A stretch of 63,498 bases of DNA from Prevotella sp. (GCA_016285055.1 JAEEPZ010000011.1:1-63498); one strand, 5' to 3'; numbered from the stretch's first letter, positions 16,736 through 26,741 are shown. The notes: generated from the letters alone by a model not told the origin. Made by a program: numbers and translations.

Positions 16736-18013
16736 ATGGATAAGCAGATATTGAAGCAGATACTTCGTGACAACCAGCAGGAAGTGGAACGCTATGAGGT
16801 TGAGCCTCGTCATCTGAGGCTTGATGACTTCCCCTGTCGGGTGCTTGTCGGTGTACGCCGGGCGGGTAAGTCGTATATGCTCTATCACCGCATTCAGCAG
16901 TTGCTTTCAGTAGGGCATAGGTGGGACGAGATTCTCTATCTTAACTTTGAGGATGAACGACTGGAAAATTTCGGCACTGAGGATTTCAACCGATTGCTCG
17001 AGTGCCATCAGGAAATGTACGGCAAACGTCCTATGCTCTTTCTGGATGAGATTCAGAACGTTGACGGATGGCATAAGTTTGCCCGTCGGATGTCTGACAG
17101 TAAATACAATGTTTTGATTACCGGCTCTAATGCGAAAATGCTCTCTGGTGAGATAAATACCACCTTGGGAGGACGTTTCATCATAGCAGAGGTCTATCCC
17201 TATAGCTTCAGGGAGTTTCTGGCAGTACACCGTATAGCGACCGACGAACTCAGTCTGCTGACAACGGAGGGACGAGCCGTCGTGGTACGTCTCTTCGATG
17301 AATACTTGAACTATGGAGGTTTGCCTGAAGCCGCACTTCTGCCCGCCAAACGCAACTATCTGAGCAGCGTCTACCAGAAGATATACATGGGTGATATTAT
17401 TGCCCGCAACAAGATTACCAATGTGGCAGGTATCCGCGTGCTGGTCAGAAAAATGGCAGAGAGTGTGTGCCGTCCCATTTCTTACAACCGCATTAACAAC
17501 CTGTTGTCGAGTGTTGGCGGAAAACTCAGTCTCGTCACTACAATCAAATATATAGAATATTGTGAGGAGGCCTGGTTATTACTTCGCCTAAGAAACTATG
17601 CTTCAGTACTGGCCGATAAGGAGAGCAACTGCAAATACTATTTCATAGACACTGGTGTTCTCAGCCTTTTTCTGATTGGCAAGGAGACCATGTTGTTGGA
17701 AAATCTTGTGGCCCTTCATCTGTTCCGCATCTATGGCCATGACATGGAAAACGAGCGTGTGTTCTTTTATCATGATGGTTATGAGGTGGATTTCTATATT
17801 CCAGAAGATGAGTTGGCTATCCAAGTCAGTTATTCTCTACGTGATGAAGAGACTCGGAAACGAGAAGTGGATGCTCTGGAGAAACTTCACAAGCGATTCT
17901 CATGTAAACGCAGGATGATTCTGACTTACGATGAGGAGGATACTATAACTGATCAGTATGGTGATATAGAAGTCCAGCCTGCCTGGAAATGGTTGTTGTT
18001 CTTCAGTAAGTGA
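16736..18013 (+). CDS. AAA_14 / DUF4143 ATPase
   Basis: 425 residues with Walker A GVRRAGKSY (family form GxRRxGK), Walker B MLFLDEIQNV, sensor ITGSNAKML, then the C-terminal DUF4143 nuclease-like part (DTGVLSLFL, HDGYEVDFYI). These ATPases are frequent, patchily distributed and of unknown role, often treated as accessory genes. It has its own promoter and is flanked by 48-bp direct repeats derived from the neighbouring gene ends, which suggests the whole segment inserted here. Confidence 0.9.
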   Translation: MDKQILKQILRDNQQEVERYEVEPRHLRLDDFPCRVLVGVRRAGKSYMLYHRIQQLLSVGHRWDEILYLNFEDERLENFGTEDFNRLLECHQEMYGKRPMLFLDEIQNVDGWHKFARRMSDSKYNVLITGSNAKMLSGEINTTLGGRFIIAEVYPYSFREFLAVHRIATDELSLLTTEGRAVVVRLFDEYLNYGGLPEAALLPAKRNYLSSVYQKIYMGDIIARNKITNVAGIRVLVRKMAESVCRPISYNRINNLLSSVGGKLSLVTTIKYIEYCEEAWLLLRLRNYASVLADKESNCKYYFIDTGVLSLFLIGKETMLLENLVALHLFRIYGHDMENERVFFYHDGYEVDFYIPEDELAIQVSYSLRDEETRKREVDALEKLHKRFSCKRRMILTYDEEDTITDQYGDIEVQPAWKWLLFFSK

Positions 18014-18058
18014 AGAAAAAGACTTGCAACAAAAAGACGAGTGGCTTGAGATGCATTT

Positions 18059-18106
18059 CCTACGCTGTTAGTTCACGGGCGCGTGCCAATGCCAAGTCGA
18101 TGTGAT
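18059..18106 (+). repeat. 48-bp direct repeat, right copy
   Basis: Read on the plus strand, CCTACGCTGTTAGTTCAC...AAGTCGATGTGAT; it forms the 3' end of the minus-strand sulP gene. Four mismatches to 16576-16623. Confidence 0.9.
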
Positions 18107-19736
18107 TGCAGATATTTTCCTTGCCTAAGAGTTCCTGGAAGCCGTTGCGACTGAGCACGGCTTCCACTTTTTCGTTCACGCCTGAAAGGACGACGGTGAT
18201 GCCCTCGCGCTGGCTCATGCGGCACATGTTCTCCAAGTTGTGCATACCCGTGCTGTCGATGAACGGCACCTTACGCATCCTGATGATGCGCACCTTGGGC
18301 TGTCCGCCATAGCGTGCCATGATGTCCTCGAAGCGGTTGCCGGCACCGAAGAAGTAGGGACCGTTGATTTCGTACACCTCCACACCCTTCGGAATGGTGA
18401 GATGCTCCAGGTTGCCAGCCTCCATGTCGGCATCCTCGTTCAGGTCTATCTCGTCGTAGACGGCGCGCACGTCGGTCGTCTCACTCATACGCCGCATGAA
18501 GAGCAGACAGGCGCAGATGAGTCCCACCTCGATGGCTACGGTGAGGTCGAAGATGATGGTAAGCAGGAATGTCATCACCAAGACAGTGATGTCGCTCTTC
18601 GGATTGCGCAGCAGTGCGCGGAACGAGCGCCAGCCGCTCATGCCGTAGCTCACCACCACCAGCACGCCGGCCAGGCAGGCCATGGGGATATACTGTGCCA
18701 AGGGCATGAGGAAGAGGAAGATGAGCAGCAGCACCACGGCGTGTATGATGCCTGCAATGGGCGTTCGTCCTCCGTTGTTGATGTTTGTCATGGTGCGGGC
18801 GATGGCTCCCGTGGCGGGGATGCCTCCAAAGATGGGCGAGAGGATGTTGGCCACGCCTTGGCCTATGAGTTCCGTATTCGAGTCGTGATGATCGCCGATG
18901 ACGCCATCGGCCACCGTGGCCGACAGCAGGCTCTCGATGGCGCCTAAGACGGCGATGGTCATGGCCGGAGCCACCAGCGCCTTGATTTGCTCCCAGGACA
19001 GTGCCGGCATGGCCATGCGCGGCATCTGTGACTTGATGCTGAAGCGGTCGCCGATGGTCTCGATGGAGGTTACGCTGGCGTATTCCTTCAGTAGTAGTGC
19101 CACGACGGTCATCACGATGATGGCGATGAGCGATCCCGGCACCTTCTTGCTCAGTTTCGGCGTGACAGCGATGATGGCCACGCTGGCCAGGCCGATGGCG
19201 GCGCTCCAGGGGTCTATATGCGTGAGGTTTTGGAAGTAGGCGCCCCACCGCTCGATGAAATCGCTTGGCACACTGTCCATCTGCATGCCCAGCAGGTCTT
19301 TCACCTGTGTGGTGAAGATGGTGACGGCGATGCCGCTGGTGAAGCCTACGATGATGGGGTAGGGGATATACTTGATAATGGTGCCCAGATGCAGCAGGCC
19401 GAATCCGATGAGGAACACGCCAGCCATCAGCGTGGCGATGGTGAGTCCCTCTAAGCCGTACTGGCCGATGATGCCCGACACGATGACGATGAATGCGCCC
19501 GTCGGTCCGCCTATCTGCACCTTCGAGCCTCCGAAGGCACTGATGGCCAGTCCGGCCACGATGGCGGTGATGATGCCCTTCTCAGGGCTGACGCCGCTGG
19601 CAATAGCGAAGGCGATGGCCAACGGCAGGGCTACGATGCCCACAATGACGCCAGCCAGAAGGTCGGCTGTGAACGTCTGCCTGTTGTAGTTTTTGATGGC
19701 CGATACCATCTTCGGCCTGAAGTCTAAAGTTCTCAT
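18060..19736 (-). CDS. SulP-family anion (sulfate/bicarbonate) permease with STAS domain
   Basis: 558 residues: N-terminal SulP membrane domain (ADLLAGVIVGIVALPLAIAFA, GGPTGAFIVIVSGI, FGGIPATGAIARTMTNI) and a C-terminal STAS domain (~440-550; RMRKVPFIDSTGMHNLE). Probably a proton- or sodium-coupled anion importer; sulfate versus bicarbonate cannot be settled. Its last codons lie in the 48-bp repeat and it converges on the AAA_14 gene. Confidence 0.9.
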   Translation of the reverse strand: MRTLDFRPKMVSAIKNYNRQTFTADLLAGVIVGIVALPLAIAFAIASGVSPEKGIITAIVAGLAISAFGGSKVQIGGPTGAFIVIVSGIIGQYGLEGLTIATLMAGVFLIGFGLLHLGTIIKYIPYPIIVGFTSGIAVTIFTTQVKDLLGMQMDSVPSDFIERWGAYFQNLTHIDPWSAAIGLASVAIIAVTPKLSKKVPGSLIAIIVMTVVALLLKEYASVTSIETIGDRFSIKSQMPRMAMPALSWEQIKALVAPAMTIAVLGAIESLLSATVADGVIGDHHDSNTELIGQGVANILSPIFGGIPATGAIARTMTNINNGGRTPIAGIIHAVVLLLIFLFLMPLAQYIPMACLAGVLVVVSYGMSGWRSFRALLRNPKSDITVLVMTFLLTIIFDLTVAIEVGLICACLLFMRRMSETTDVRAVYDEIDLNEDADMEAGNLEHLTIPKGVEVYEINGPYFFGAGNRFEDIMARYGGQPKVRIIRMRKVPFIDSTGMHNLENMCRMSQREGITVVLSGVNEKVEAVLSRNGFQELLGKENICNHIDLALARARELTA

Positions 19737-19764
19737 TACTTTTAATACCTATTGTAAAACGCTG

Positions 19765-19772
19765 CAAAATTA
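19765..19772 (-). promoter_or_regulatory. -7 box (TAATTTTG) of sulP
   Basis: Consensus match on the minus strand 28 nt before the sulP ATG. Confidence 0.65.
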
Positions 19773-19861
19773 CTGATTTGTTTGCGCACACAGCTCTTTC
19801 TTGGATGGTATTTGCAAGAATATGCTGTTTTGTTGATTTATTTCAGTTTGATGTACGCCAC

Positions 19862-19899
19862 AAAAAAAAGATAACCAACTTTTACCGTTGGTTATCTTT
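19862..19899 (-). terminator. Intrinsic terminator after gmd-fcl
   Basis: Perfect 13-bp arms (AAAGATAACCAAC / GTTGGTTATCTTT) with a 7-nt loop; on the minus strand the stem is followed by TTTTTTTTG. Confidence 0.85.
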
Positions 19900-19906
19900 G
19901 CCTTTG

Positions 19907-20851
19907 TTATCTCTCGGCACGCATGGGGTTATTCAGGAAATCCTCGTAACTGAGGCGGATGCCGTCTTCAAGTTCTGTTTTGTATCTCCATCCCAGTTTC
20001 TCCGCCTTGCTGACGTCCAGCAGCTTTCGCGGCGTTCCGTTAGGCCGCGTGATGTCCCACTCAATGCGTCCTTTGTAGCCCACCACCTTGGCCACCAGTT
20101 CGGTAAGGGCTTTGATGGTCAGCTCCTTGCCTGTTCCGGCATTCACCGTCTCGTCGCCTGAGTAGTTGTTCATCAGGAAGACGCAGAGGTTGGCAAGGTC
20201 ATCGACATAGAGGAACTCTCGCAGCGGGCTGCCGTCGCCCCAACAGGTCACCGCTTCGAGCCCGTTCACCTTTGCCTCGTGGAATCGTCGGATAAGAGCC
20301 GGCAGCACGTGGCTGTGCTCAGGGTGGTAGTTGTCGTTAGGCCCGTAGAGATTGGTGGGCATGACAGAGATGTAGTCAGTGCCGTATTGCTTGTTCAGAA
20401 ACTCACAGTATTTCAGACCGCTGATCTTGGCCAAAGCATAAGCCTCGTTGGTTTTCTCCAGTGCGCCGGTGAGCAGGCAACTCTCCGTCATGGGCTGAGG
20501 CGCCATGCGAGGGTAGATGCAGCTGGAGCCAAGGAACTCCAGCTTCTTGCAGCCGTTCTTCCAAGCAGCATGAATGACGTTCATCTCCAGAATCATGTTG
20601 TCGTACATGAAGTCTGCGAGTGCACTTTGGTTGGCCACAATGCCTCCCACCTTCGCCGCTGCCAGGAACACGTAGTCTGGCTTCTCCTCGGCAAAGAACT
20701 TTTCTACCTCAGCCTGGCGGGTGAGGTCCAACTCCGCGTGCGTACGCGTAATAATATGGTGATAGCCTTGGCGCTGTAGTTCTCGCACGATGGCAGAGCC
20801 TACCATTCCGCGGTGGCCTGCCACATATATCTTTGATGTCAGTTCCATCAT
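19907..20851 (-). CDS. fcl: GDP-L-fucose synthase
   Basis: NADPH-dependent 3,5-epimerase/4-reductase converting GDP-4-keto-6-deoxymannose to GDP-L-fucose. Rossmann motif VAGHRGMVGSAIVREL, catalytic SSCIYPR and YALAKISG, NLYGPNDNYH and PNGTPRKLLD match the family at 314 residues. A second ATG lies one codon in. It follows gmd by 22 nt. Confidence 0.96.
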   Translation of the reverse strand: MMELTSKIYVAGHRGMVGSAIVRELQRQGYHHIITRTHAELDLTRQAEVEKFFAEEKPDYVFLAAAKVGGIVANQSALADFMYDNMILEMNVIHAAWKNGCKKLEFLGSSCIYPRMAPQPMTESCLLTGALEKTNEAYALAKISGLKYCEFLNKQYGTDYISVMPTNLYGPNDNYHPEHSHVLPALIRRFHEAKVNGLEAVTCWGDGSPLREFLYVDDLANLCVFLMNNYSGDETVNAGTGKELTIKALTELVAKVVGYKGRIEWDITRPNGTPRKLLDVSKAEKLGWRYKTELEDGIRLSYEDFLNNPMRAER

Positions 20852-20873
20852 TTTCTGTTAAATAAATAAAGTT

Positions 20874-21959
20874 TTACGATTTGTCAAGTTGTTCACGCAG
20901 GTACAGCTTTCTCACTTTCTTCATGTCATGTTGTACCATAATCTTTACTAAGTCTTCGAAGCTGGTCTTCTGCGGGTTCCATCCCAGCAGTTGCTTGGCC
21001 TTCGACGGGTCGCCCAGTAGCTGGTCCACCTCAGCAGGACGGAAATACTTTGGGTCGACTTCCACCAATACTTTGCCTGACGCTGTGTCGATGCCTTTCT
21101 CGTCTATGCCTTCGCCTTCCCAGCGTAGTGTGATGCCCACCTCCTTGAAGGCCAGTGTGCAGAACTCGCGTACGGAGTGGTATTGACCTGTGGCGATGAC
21201 GAAGTCTTCGGGTTTCTCCTGCTGCAAGATGAGCCACATGCACTCCACGTAGTCCTTGGCGTAGCCCCAGTCGCGCAGCGAGTTGAGGTTGCCTAAGTAG
21301 AGCTTGTCCTGAAATCCCTGCGCGATGCGAGCAGCGGCGAGGGTAATCTTGCGGGTGACAAAGGTCTCGCCGCGCCGTTCACTCTCGTGGTTGAAGAGGA
21401 TGCCGTTGCAACAGTACATGTTGTAGCTCTCGCGGTAGTTCTTCATAATCCAGAATCCGTAGAGCTTTGCCACGCCGTAGGGCGAGCGCGGATAGAAAGG
21501 CGTCGTCTCCTTTTGCGGCACTTCCTGTACAAGTCCGAAGAGCTCGGAGGTGGATGCCTGATAGATGCGGCAAGTGCTGGCCAGACCTGCAATGCGGACG
21601 GCCTCCAACAGGCGCAGCACGCCCATGGCGTCGGCATCGGCGGTGAACTCTGGCACATCGAAACTCACCTTCACGTGGCTCTGTGCGGCGAGGTTGTAAA
21701 TCTCGGCAGGTTTGATTTCGCTGATGATGCGGATGAGGCTGGAAGAGTCGGTCATATCGCCCCAGTGGAGGTTCACCAGGCGTTTCTTCTTCATATCCCG
21801 TACCCACTCGTCCAGATAAAGGTGCTCAATGCGTCCCGTGTTGAACGAACTGCTGCGGCGCAGGATGCCGTGCACTTCATATCCTTTCTCAATCAGGAAC
21901 TCAGCCAGGAAGCTGCCGTCCTGCCCGGTGATACCTGTTATCAATGCTACTTTTGCCAT
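20874..21959 (-). CDS. gmd: GDP-mannose 4,6-dehydratase
   Basis: First step from GDP-mannose to GDP-L-fucose. [14 protein letters not shown] (cofactor site), [26 protein letters not shown] and [15 protein letters not shown] are diagnostic; 361 residues. Forms an operon with fcl ending at the 19.87-kb terminator; GDP-fucose would feed capsule, O-antigen or protein glycosylation. Confidence 0.96.
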   Translation of the reverse strand: MAKVALITGITGQDGSFLAEFLIEKGYEVHGILRRSSSFNTGRIEHLYLDEWVRDMKKKRLVNLHWGDMTDSSSLIRIISEIKPAEIYNLAAQSHVKVSFDVPEFTADADAMGVLRLLEAVRIAGLASTCRIYQASTSELFGLVQEVPQKETTPFYPRSPYGVAKLYGFWIMKNYRESYNMYCCNGILFNHESERRGETFVTRKITLAAARIAQGFQDKLYLGNLNSLRDWGYAKDYVECMWLILQQEKPEDFVIATGQYHSVREFCTLAFKEVGITLRWEGEGIDEKGIDTASGKVLVEVDPKYFRPAEVDQLLGDPSKAKQLLGWNPQKTSFEDLVKIMVQHDMKKVRKLYLREQLDKS

Positions 21960-22086
21960 ATGATATGGATGTCAATAATTGCTGAAAATACTGCGGATAA
22001 TCATTAAAGAAATAACGCTTTCTCCTCTTTTTTATTGCCTCAAAAAAGAAAAAGCATAAAAAATTGTGTGAATCGGGAAAAAACAC

Positions 22087-22094
22087 TATCTTTG
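22087..22094 (+). promoter_or_regulatory. -7 box (TATCTTTG) of rubrerythrin
   Basis: Consensus box 46 nt before the chosen ATG at 22140. Confidence 0.75.
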
Positions 22095-22139
22095 CAGCCG
22101 TACAGACTGTTTATTAACAACTAAAAAGTGATTATCAAC

Positions 22140-22682
22140 ATGAAAGACTTAAAAGGAACAAAGACTGAGAAGAACCTGCAGGAAGCCTTTGCAGGCGAGT
22201 CAATGGCAAGAAACAAGTACACGTTCTTTGCGTCGAAGGCCAAGAAGGACGGCTATGTGCAGATTTCCAACATCTTCTTGGAGACGGCAGCCAACGAGAA
22301 GGAACATGCCGAGCTGTGGTACAAGTACCTCAACGGAGGCAAGGTCTCAGACACGGCCACCAATCTGGAGGATGCCGCCAGCGGCGAGAACTTTGAGTGG
22401 ACTGACATGTATGCCCGCATGGCCCGTGAGGCCCGTGAGGAAGGCTTTGACGAGATAGCCGCGAAGATGGAAGGCGTAGCTGCCATCGAGAAGGAGCATG
22501 AGGAGCGCTATCGCCGCCTGTTGGACAATGTGCGCAAGGAAATGGTGTTCTCACGCGACAATGACGTCATCTGGCAGTGCTCCAACTGCGGACACATCGT
22601 CATCGGCAAGAAAGCACCCGAAGAGTGCCCCGTGTGCAATCATGCACAGGCTTACTTCCAGGTGAAGGCCGAGAACTATTGA
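22140..22682 (+). CDS. Rubrerythrin
   Basis: Peroxide-reducing non-heme iron protein for oxygen tolerance in anaerobes. The diiron four-helix domain carries the Glu ligands ([35 protein letters not shown]) and the C-terminal rubredoxin-like knuckle has WQCSNCGH and CPVCNH. The ATG at 22140 is used instead of a GTG four codons upstream. Single-gene unit with its own promoter and terminator. Confidence 0.95.
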   Translation: MKDLKGTKTEKNLQEAFAGESMARNKYTFFASKAKKDGYVQISNIFLETAANEKEHAELWYKYLNGGKVSDTATNLEDAASGENFEWTDMYARMAREAREEGFDEIAAKMEGVAAIEKEHEERYRRLLDNVRKEMVFSRDNDVIWQCSNCGHIVIGKKAPEECPVCNHAQAYFQVKAENY

Positions 22683-22709
22683 TTCAAGTGCTGTAAGTCC
22701 TTTTAGCAT

Positions 22710-22731
22710 AGCCCCTTCGGGGGCTTTTTTT
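22710..22731 (+). terminator. Intrinsic terminator after rubrerythrin
   Basis: AGCCCC-TTCG-GGGGCT stem-loop followed by TTTTTT. The stop codon of the convergent LRR gene lies in its T-tract. Confidence 0.9.
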
Positions 22732-24478
22732 ATTGCTCCTGCTCCAGAATGTTGGGCAGTTTGTTCCATGACTTGTCGCTGCGATAGTTGTTGCGGGCAC
22801 CCTTCGGAACGATAATCTTGCAAGCAGCCATCACCACGCCCTTGAAGGTGCTGTGTGAAATGCTGGGCGGTAACGGCGATGCCATGATCACTTCCTTCAG
22901 TGATACACACTTGGCAAAGGCGTTGCCGCCAATCTTTTTCAGTGCGGCGGGCAGCTCTACGCGCAGCAATGCGGTGCACTCGCGGAACGAGGCGCTGCCA
23001 ATGGATGAGCAGGCGGCAGGCACAGTGATGGAGCTGAGCGAGGCGCACTTCTCAAAGGCGTCATCACCGATACTGGTGATGGAGATGGGCAGGTTGATGG
23101 ATGTCAGCGATGTGCACTCTCCGAAGGCATCGTCGCCGATGCTCTTCACCGAGATAGGCAGGCTGACGGTGCGCAGGGAGTGGCAGTAGCGGAAGACATC
23201 GCTCTCAATCTTGTCTATGAACCCTCCAATGATAACGCTGTCGAGCGAGGCGCAGTTCTGGAAGGTGTCGCTGCCCAGCTGCTTCACCATGTTAGGAACA
23301 ACGATATAGCGCAAAGAGGCACAGTTTTCGAAGGCATGGTCGTAGATGCGTGTCAGGCCATCGGGCAGGTTGATGGTGCCCAGCGACTTGCAGTCGGTGA
23401 AGGCACGTGTCCCGATGGTCTTCACTGTTGCCGGCATTGTGATGCTGATGAGGTTGCTGCAGCCCATGAATGTCTCGGTTCCAATAGCCGAAAGATTACC
23501 GTCCAGCGATACGGTGCTTAATCCCGTGCAGTTCTTGAAGGCTTCGTTGCCAATCTTGTTCACCCGCTCTATCTCCACATTTTCCAGAGACATGCAGCCG
23601 CGGAAGGCATTGCTGCCTATAACGGTGGCTGAGGCCATCTCGATGGAGCGCAGGCTCTGGCACTGCTCGAAAGCACTGTTGCCTATTTCGCTGATGGCCT
23701 CCGGCATTTGGATGTTTTCCAAGGCGGTACATCCCTTGAACGCTTCGTTGCCGATGAATGTCACCGAGGGCGGCAGTGTGATGGCTTCCAAGCGCTCACA
23801 GCGGGCAAAGGTCTCGGCCTTGACAGCCTTGATGTTGGTGTCGTGCAGGTGCATGCGTTCCAACACTTTGCAGTTGGCGAAGGCATCCTCGTCGATGACT
23901 TCCACGGCATCGGGAATCTCTATGCTGCTAAGCGCCGTGCATCCGTCGAAGGCATGGTTCTTGATAGATGTGATGGTTGATGGCAGTTTCACCTCCTTCA
24001 GACTTGTACAACCATTGAAGGCATATTTGTTGATGAGCGTCGTGCCTTCTGGAATCTCCACTTCTTTCAGGTTGACGCAGCCACTGAATAGGCTGATGCT
24101 TACCTCCTGAGTTGCTGACGGCAGGCTGACGCGCTCCAGATTCTTGCAGCCTTGGAACATGCTGGCAGGAAGAATGTTGGCCTTGGTGTGGAAGCTGCCG
24201 CGGCTCTCCACGATGGTCACTTCCGAGAGGTCGAGCACGGTGAGCACCTTGTCGTTGGCTTTCTTCTGACGCGGACTCTTCAGCATGCTCTGCAGAATCT
24301 TTATGTCGGGGCCACCCATCGGACCGGTAATCTTCAGTTCGGTCATCGAATAGCGCAGGCTGTCAGGCAGTCGTGTGCCGAATTGTCCTATGGAGTCTAC
24401 CGTTACTACAAGTTCCTGCGCCAGTGCTGCGCATAATGGGAGGAAAATGAAAGATAAGCTAAGCAGAAGTCTTTTCAT
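22730..24478 (-). CDS. BspA-like leucine-rich-repeat (LRR_5) secreted protein
   Basis: 582 residues: signal peptide MKRLLLSLSFIFLPLCAALA, then ~18 LRR_5 repeats of the form IGxxAFxxCxSLxxIxLPxSV. BspA-family proteins of oral and gut Bacteroidota are surface or secreted adhesins. No type IX tail or lipobox is evident; the end (VPKGARNNYRSDKSW) is the usual BspA repeat-cap. It begins 9 nt after trmB on the same strand. Confidence 0.88.
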   Translation of the reverse strand: MKRLLLSLSFIFLPLCAALAQELVVTVDSIGQFGTRLPDSLRYSMTELKITGPMGGPDIKILQSMLKSPRQKKANDKVLTVLDLSEVTIVESRGSFHTKANILPASMFQGCKNLERVSLPSATQEVSISLFSGCVNLKEVEIPEGTTLINKYAFNGCTSLKEVKLPSTITSIKNHAFDGCTALSSIEIPDAVEVIDEDAFANCKVLERMHLHDTNIKAVKAETFARCERLEAITLPPSVTFIGNEAFKGCTALENIQMPEAISEIGNSAFEQCQSLRSIEMASATVIGSNAFRGCMSLENVEIERVNKIGNEAFKNCTGLSTVSLDGNLSAIGTETFMGCSNLISITMPATVKTIGTRAFTDCKSLGTINLPDGLTRIYDHAFENCASLRYIVVPNMVKQLGSDTFQNCASLDSVIIGGFIDKIESDVFRYCHSLRTVSLPISVKSIGDDAFGECTSLTSINLPISITSIGDDAFEKCASLSSITVPAACSSIGSASFRECTALLRVELPAALKKIGGNAFAKCVSLKEVIMASPLPPSISHSTFKGVVMAACKIIVPKGARNNYRSDKSWNKLPNILEQEQ

Positions 24479-24487
24479 GTCTTTGGT

Positions 24488-25258
24488 CTATTTTCGGGTT
24501 TCAAGCGGGCTGCGCTTTGTGCGGTGATAACTGCGGTAGTCGTCCAGCTCTATCTCAATGTCTGGTTCGTTCAGCTCGCCTTCGTGTGGCAGAAGGAATT
24601 GAATGTATTTGATGCTCAAGCCACGCGAAAGCCACATTTGCTCGTAGTAAGTCTGAATAGTCAGGAGGTGAGCAGTGTTTGGCGTAAGGTGAGTTGAATG
24701 ATAGAGGTCTTCGGTGCTCTCTATGAGCGGAAGGCCATTCTTCTCCACCATCAGTTTGGTGTAGGTGAAGAGGAAGTTGGAGTCGGTCTTCAGGTGTATG
24801 ATGCCTCGGTCTTGCAGGAATCGTCGATAGCGCTCCATGAAGTAAGTGCTGGTGAGGCGCTTGCGTGGGTTCTTCATCTGCGGGTCGCTGAATGTAAGCC
24901 ATATCTCCTGTACCTCGTCGTCAGCAAAGAAACGGTCTATGATTTCAATGTTCGTGCGCAGGAAAGCCACGTTCTCTATCCCTTCTTGCAAGGCGCGCGT
25001 GGCTCCCGTCCACATGCGGGCGCCTTTGATGTCCACGCCGATGTAGTTGCGGTCAGGGTGTGCCTTGGCTAATTCCACAGCATATTCGCCCTTGCCGCAG
25101 CCCAGCTCCAGAATGATAGGGTTGTCGTTATGGAAATACTGCTCGCGCCAATGGCCGCGCATGGCAAAGGGAACGTCGCTCACTACCGAATAGGGATATT
25201 GAAAGACGTTCCTGTAGGTCTCCATGTCGGCGAACTTCGCCAGTTTTCCTTTGCTCAT
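24488..25258 (-). CDS. trmB: tRNA (guanine-46-N7)-methyltransferase
   Basis: SAM-dependent enzyme forming m7G46. SAM site [28 protein letters not shown] and the catalytic [15 protein letters not shown] are present. The ATG at 25258 (MSKGKLAKF) is chosen over a TTG 21 nt upstream. The stretch [15 protein letters not shown] is encoded by a degenerate CTCACCT-type short repeat. Confidence 0.93.
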   Translation of the reverse strand: MSKGKLAKFADMETYRNVFQYPYSVVSDVPFAMRGHWREQYFHNDNPIILELGCGKGEYAVELAKAHPDRNYIGVDIKGARMWTGATRALQEGIENVAFLRTNIEIIDRFFADDEVQEIWLTFSDPQMKNPRKRLTSTYFMERYRRFLQDRGIIHLKTDSNFLFTYTKLMVEKNGLPLIESTEDLYHSTHLTPNTAHLLTIQTYYEQMWLSRGLSIKYIQFLLPHEGELNEPDIEIELDDYRSYHRTKRSPLETRK

Positions 25259-25303
25259 GCTTTTTGTTGTTTGCTGCAATGATATTGCAACATGCTGCCC
25301 ATT

Positions 25304-26320
25304 TTAGTCGATGACGACGGTGGTCCAGCCGTGCTTGTCTTCTAACTCGCCATACTGGATGCCGCGCAGTGTGTCGAAGAGCTTCTTCGACATGGGTCCG
25401 GGCTTGTCGCCGAAGCTGTAGCGCTTGCCAGTGTCGAGGTCGTCGATGTAGCTGATGGGGCTGATGACGGCAGCCGTGCCGCAAGCACCGGCCTCTTCAA
25501 AGGTCTCCAGCTCCTCTTCAGGGATGGGGCGGCGCTCCACCTTCATGCCCAAGTCCTCAGCCACCTGCATCAGCGACTTGTTGGTGATGGAGGGCAGGAT
25601 GGATGTTGACTTTGGCGTGACGTAGGTGTTGTTCTTGATGCCGAAGAAGTTGGCAGCGCCACACTCGTCCATGTATTTTTTCTCCTTGGCGTCGAGGTAG
25701 AACTCGCAGGCATAGCCCTTCTCGTGTGCCAAGTTGTTGGCGAAGAGCGATGCGGCGTAGTTGCCACCCACCTTGTACTTGCCTGTTCCGAGGGGGGCCG
25801 AGCGGTCGTAGTCACGGATGATGACGTAGGGATTGGCAGCGAATCCTCCCTTGAAGTACGGGCCTACGGGTGTGACGAAGATGAGGAAGCAGTATTCCTT
25901 GGCGGGATGCACGCCCACCTGTGCGCTGGTGCCGATGAGCAGCGGTCGGATGTAGAGCGTGGCACCGCTCTCGTAGGTGGGAATCCACTCCTGGTTCAAT
26001 CGCACCACCTTCTTCACCATCTCTGTGAACAGTTCGGTGCTTACCTCGGGCATCATGATGCCTCGGCAGGTGGACTGCAGTCGGGCTGCATTCTCATCCA
26101 CGCGGAAGATGCGCACCTTGCCGTCAGGGCAGCGATAAGCCTTCAGGCCTTCGAAAGCCTCCTGTCCGTAGTGCAGGCAGGTAGCGGCCATGTGCAGTTT
26201 CAGATACTCGTCGGAGCAGACCTCAATCTCTCCCCATTTGCCGTCGCGATAATAGCAACGCACGTTGTAGTCGGTTTTCATGTAGCCAAACGACAAGTTG
26301 GCCCAGTCTAAGTTCTTCAT
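25304..26320 (-). CDS. ilvE: Branched-chain-amino-acid aminotransferase
   Basis: Fold-type IV PLP enzyme for leucine, isoleucine and valine. The PLP lysine is K183 in LGTGKYKVGGNYAAS; EAFEGLKAY, LYIRPLLIGTS and DECGAANFFGI are family motifs. 338 residues, normal for the BCAT type. It precedes trmB by 45 nt on the same strand. Confidence 0.95.
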   Translation of the reverse strand: MKNLDWANLSFGYMKTDYNVRCYYRDGKWGEIEVCSDEYLKLHMAATCLHYGQEAFEGLKAYRCPDGKVRIFRVDENAARLQSTCRGIMMPEVSTELFTEMVKKVVRLNQEWIPTYESGATLYIRPLLIGTSAQVGVHPAKEYCFLIFVTPVGPYFKGGFAANPYVIIRDYDRSAPLGTGKYKVGGNYAASLFANNLAHEKGYACEFYLDAKEKKYMDECGAANFFGIKNNTYVTPKSTSILPSITNKSLMQVAEDLGMKVERRPIPEEELETFEEAGACGTAAVISPISYIDDLDTGKRYSFGDKPGPMSKKLFDTLRGIQYGELEDKHGWTTVVID

Positions 26321-26332
26321 ATTTGTTATAGT

Positions 26333-26452
26333 TTATTCGATTGCAGAATCATGGTCGTCATGACCAGCCCATCTGGTCAGAAATATGACTGCCACAGCAG
26401 CAGCTACAGCCCAGAAAGAAAGAAACAGATAAAATTCAGTTTCAAAAGTCAT
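26333..26452 (-). CDS. Small single-span membrane protein (39 aa)
   Basis: A short frame (MTFETEFYLFLSFWAVAAAV, AVIFLTRWAGHDDHDS) with one strong hydrophobic helix and a polar tail. Its ATG lies 2 nt after the stop of the upstream membrane-protein gene, suggesting coupling. Family unknown. Confidence 0.45.
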   Translation of the reverse strand: MTFETEFYLFLSFWAVAAAVAVIFLTRWAGHDDHDSAIE

Positions 26453-26454
26453 AG

Positions 26455-26691
26455 TCAAAACTTTTTTATTGCATAATAATAGGAATACGCACCCAAGAAA
26501 ATGAAGACGCAGACAATCAGTCCTCCAACTAAGAGAAGGCCACCTTTACTGATGCCCATGTCCATAATACTGCCAAGGATAATTCCGGCAAAGACAAGCT
26601 TTGCAAGGTCTAAGATGAACTTGCTGGCTTCCATCAGAGCGGCTTTCTTTTCTGCCGGTGCTATGCGGTCTTTCTTCTTTTTCTGGTTCAT
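26455..26691 (-). CDS. Small membrane protein (DUF6722-like)
   Basis: 78 residues: a lysine-rich start MNQKKKKDRIAPAEKKAAL, then two hydrophobic segments (LVFAGIILGSIMDMG; GGLLLVGGLIVCVFIFLGAY). The ATG at 26691 is only 6 nt after a TATCTTTG box, so the mRNA is probably leaderless. The DUF assignment is tentative. Confidence 0.65.
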   Translation of the reverse strand: MNQKKKKDRIAPAEKKAALMEASKFILDLAKLVFAGIILGSIMDMGISKGGLLLVGGLIVCVFIFLGAYSYYYAIKKF

Positions 26692-26697
26692 TGGGGG

Positions 26698-26705
26698 CAA
26701 AGATA
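26698..26705 (-). promoter_or_regulatory. -7 box (TATCTTTG) for a leaderless gene
   Basis: Ends 6 nt before the ATG at 26691; transcription would begin at or next to the A of the start codon. Confidence 0.65.
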
Positions 26706-26741
26706 GACATTTTTCGTGAAACGCGCAAATTTTGCGGAGTT

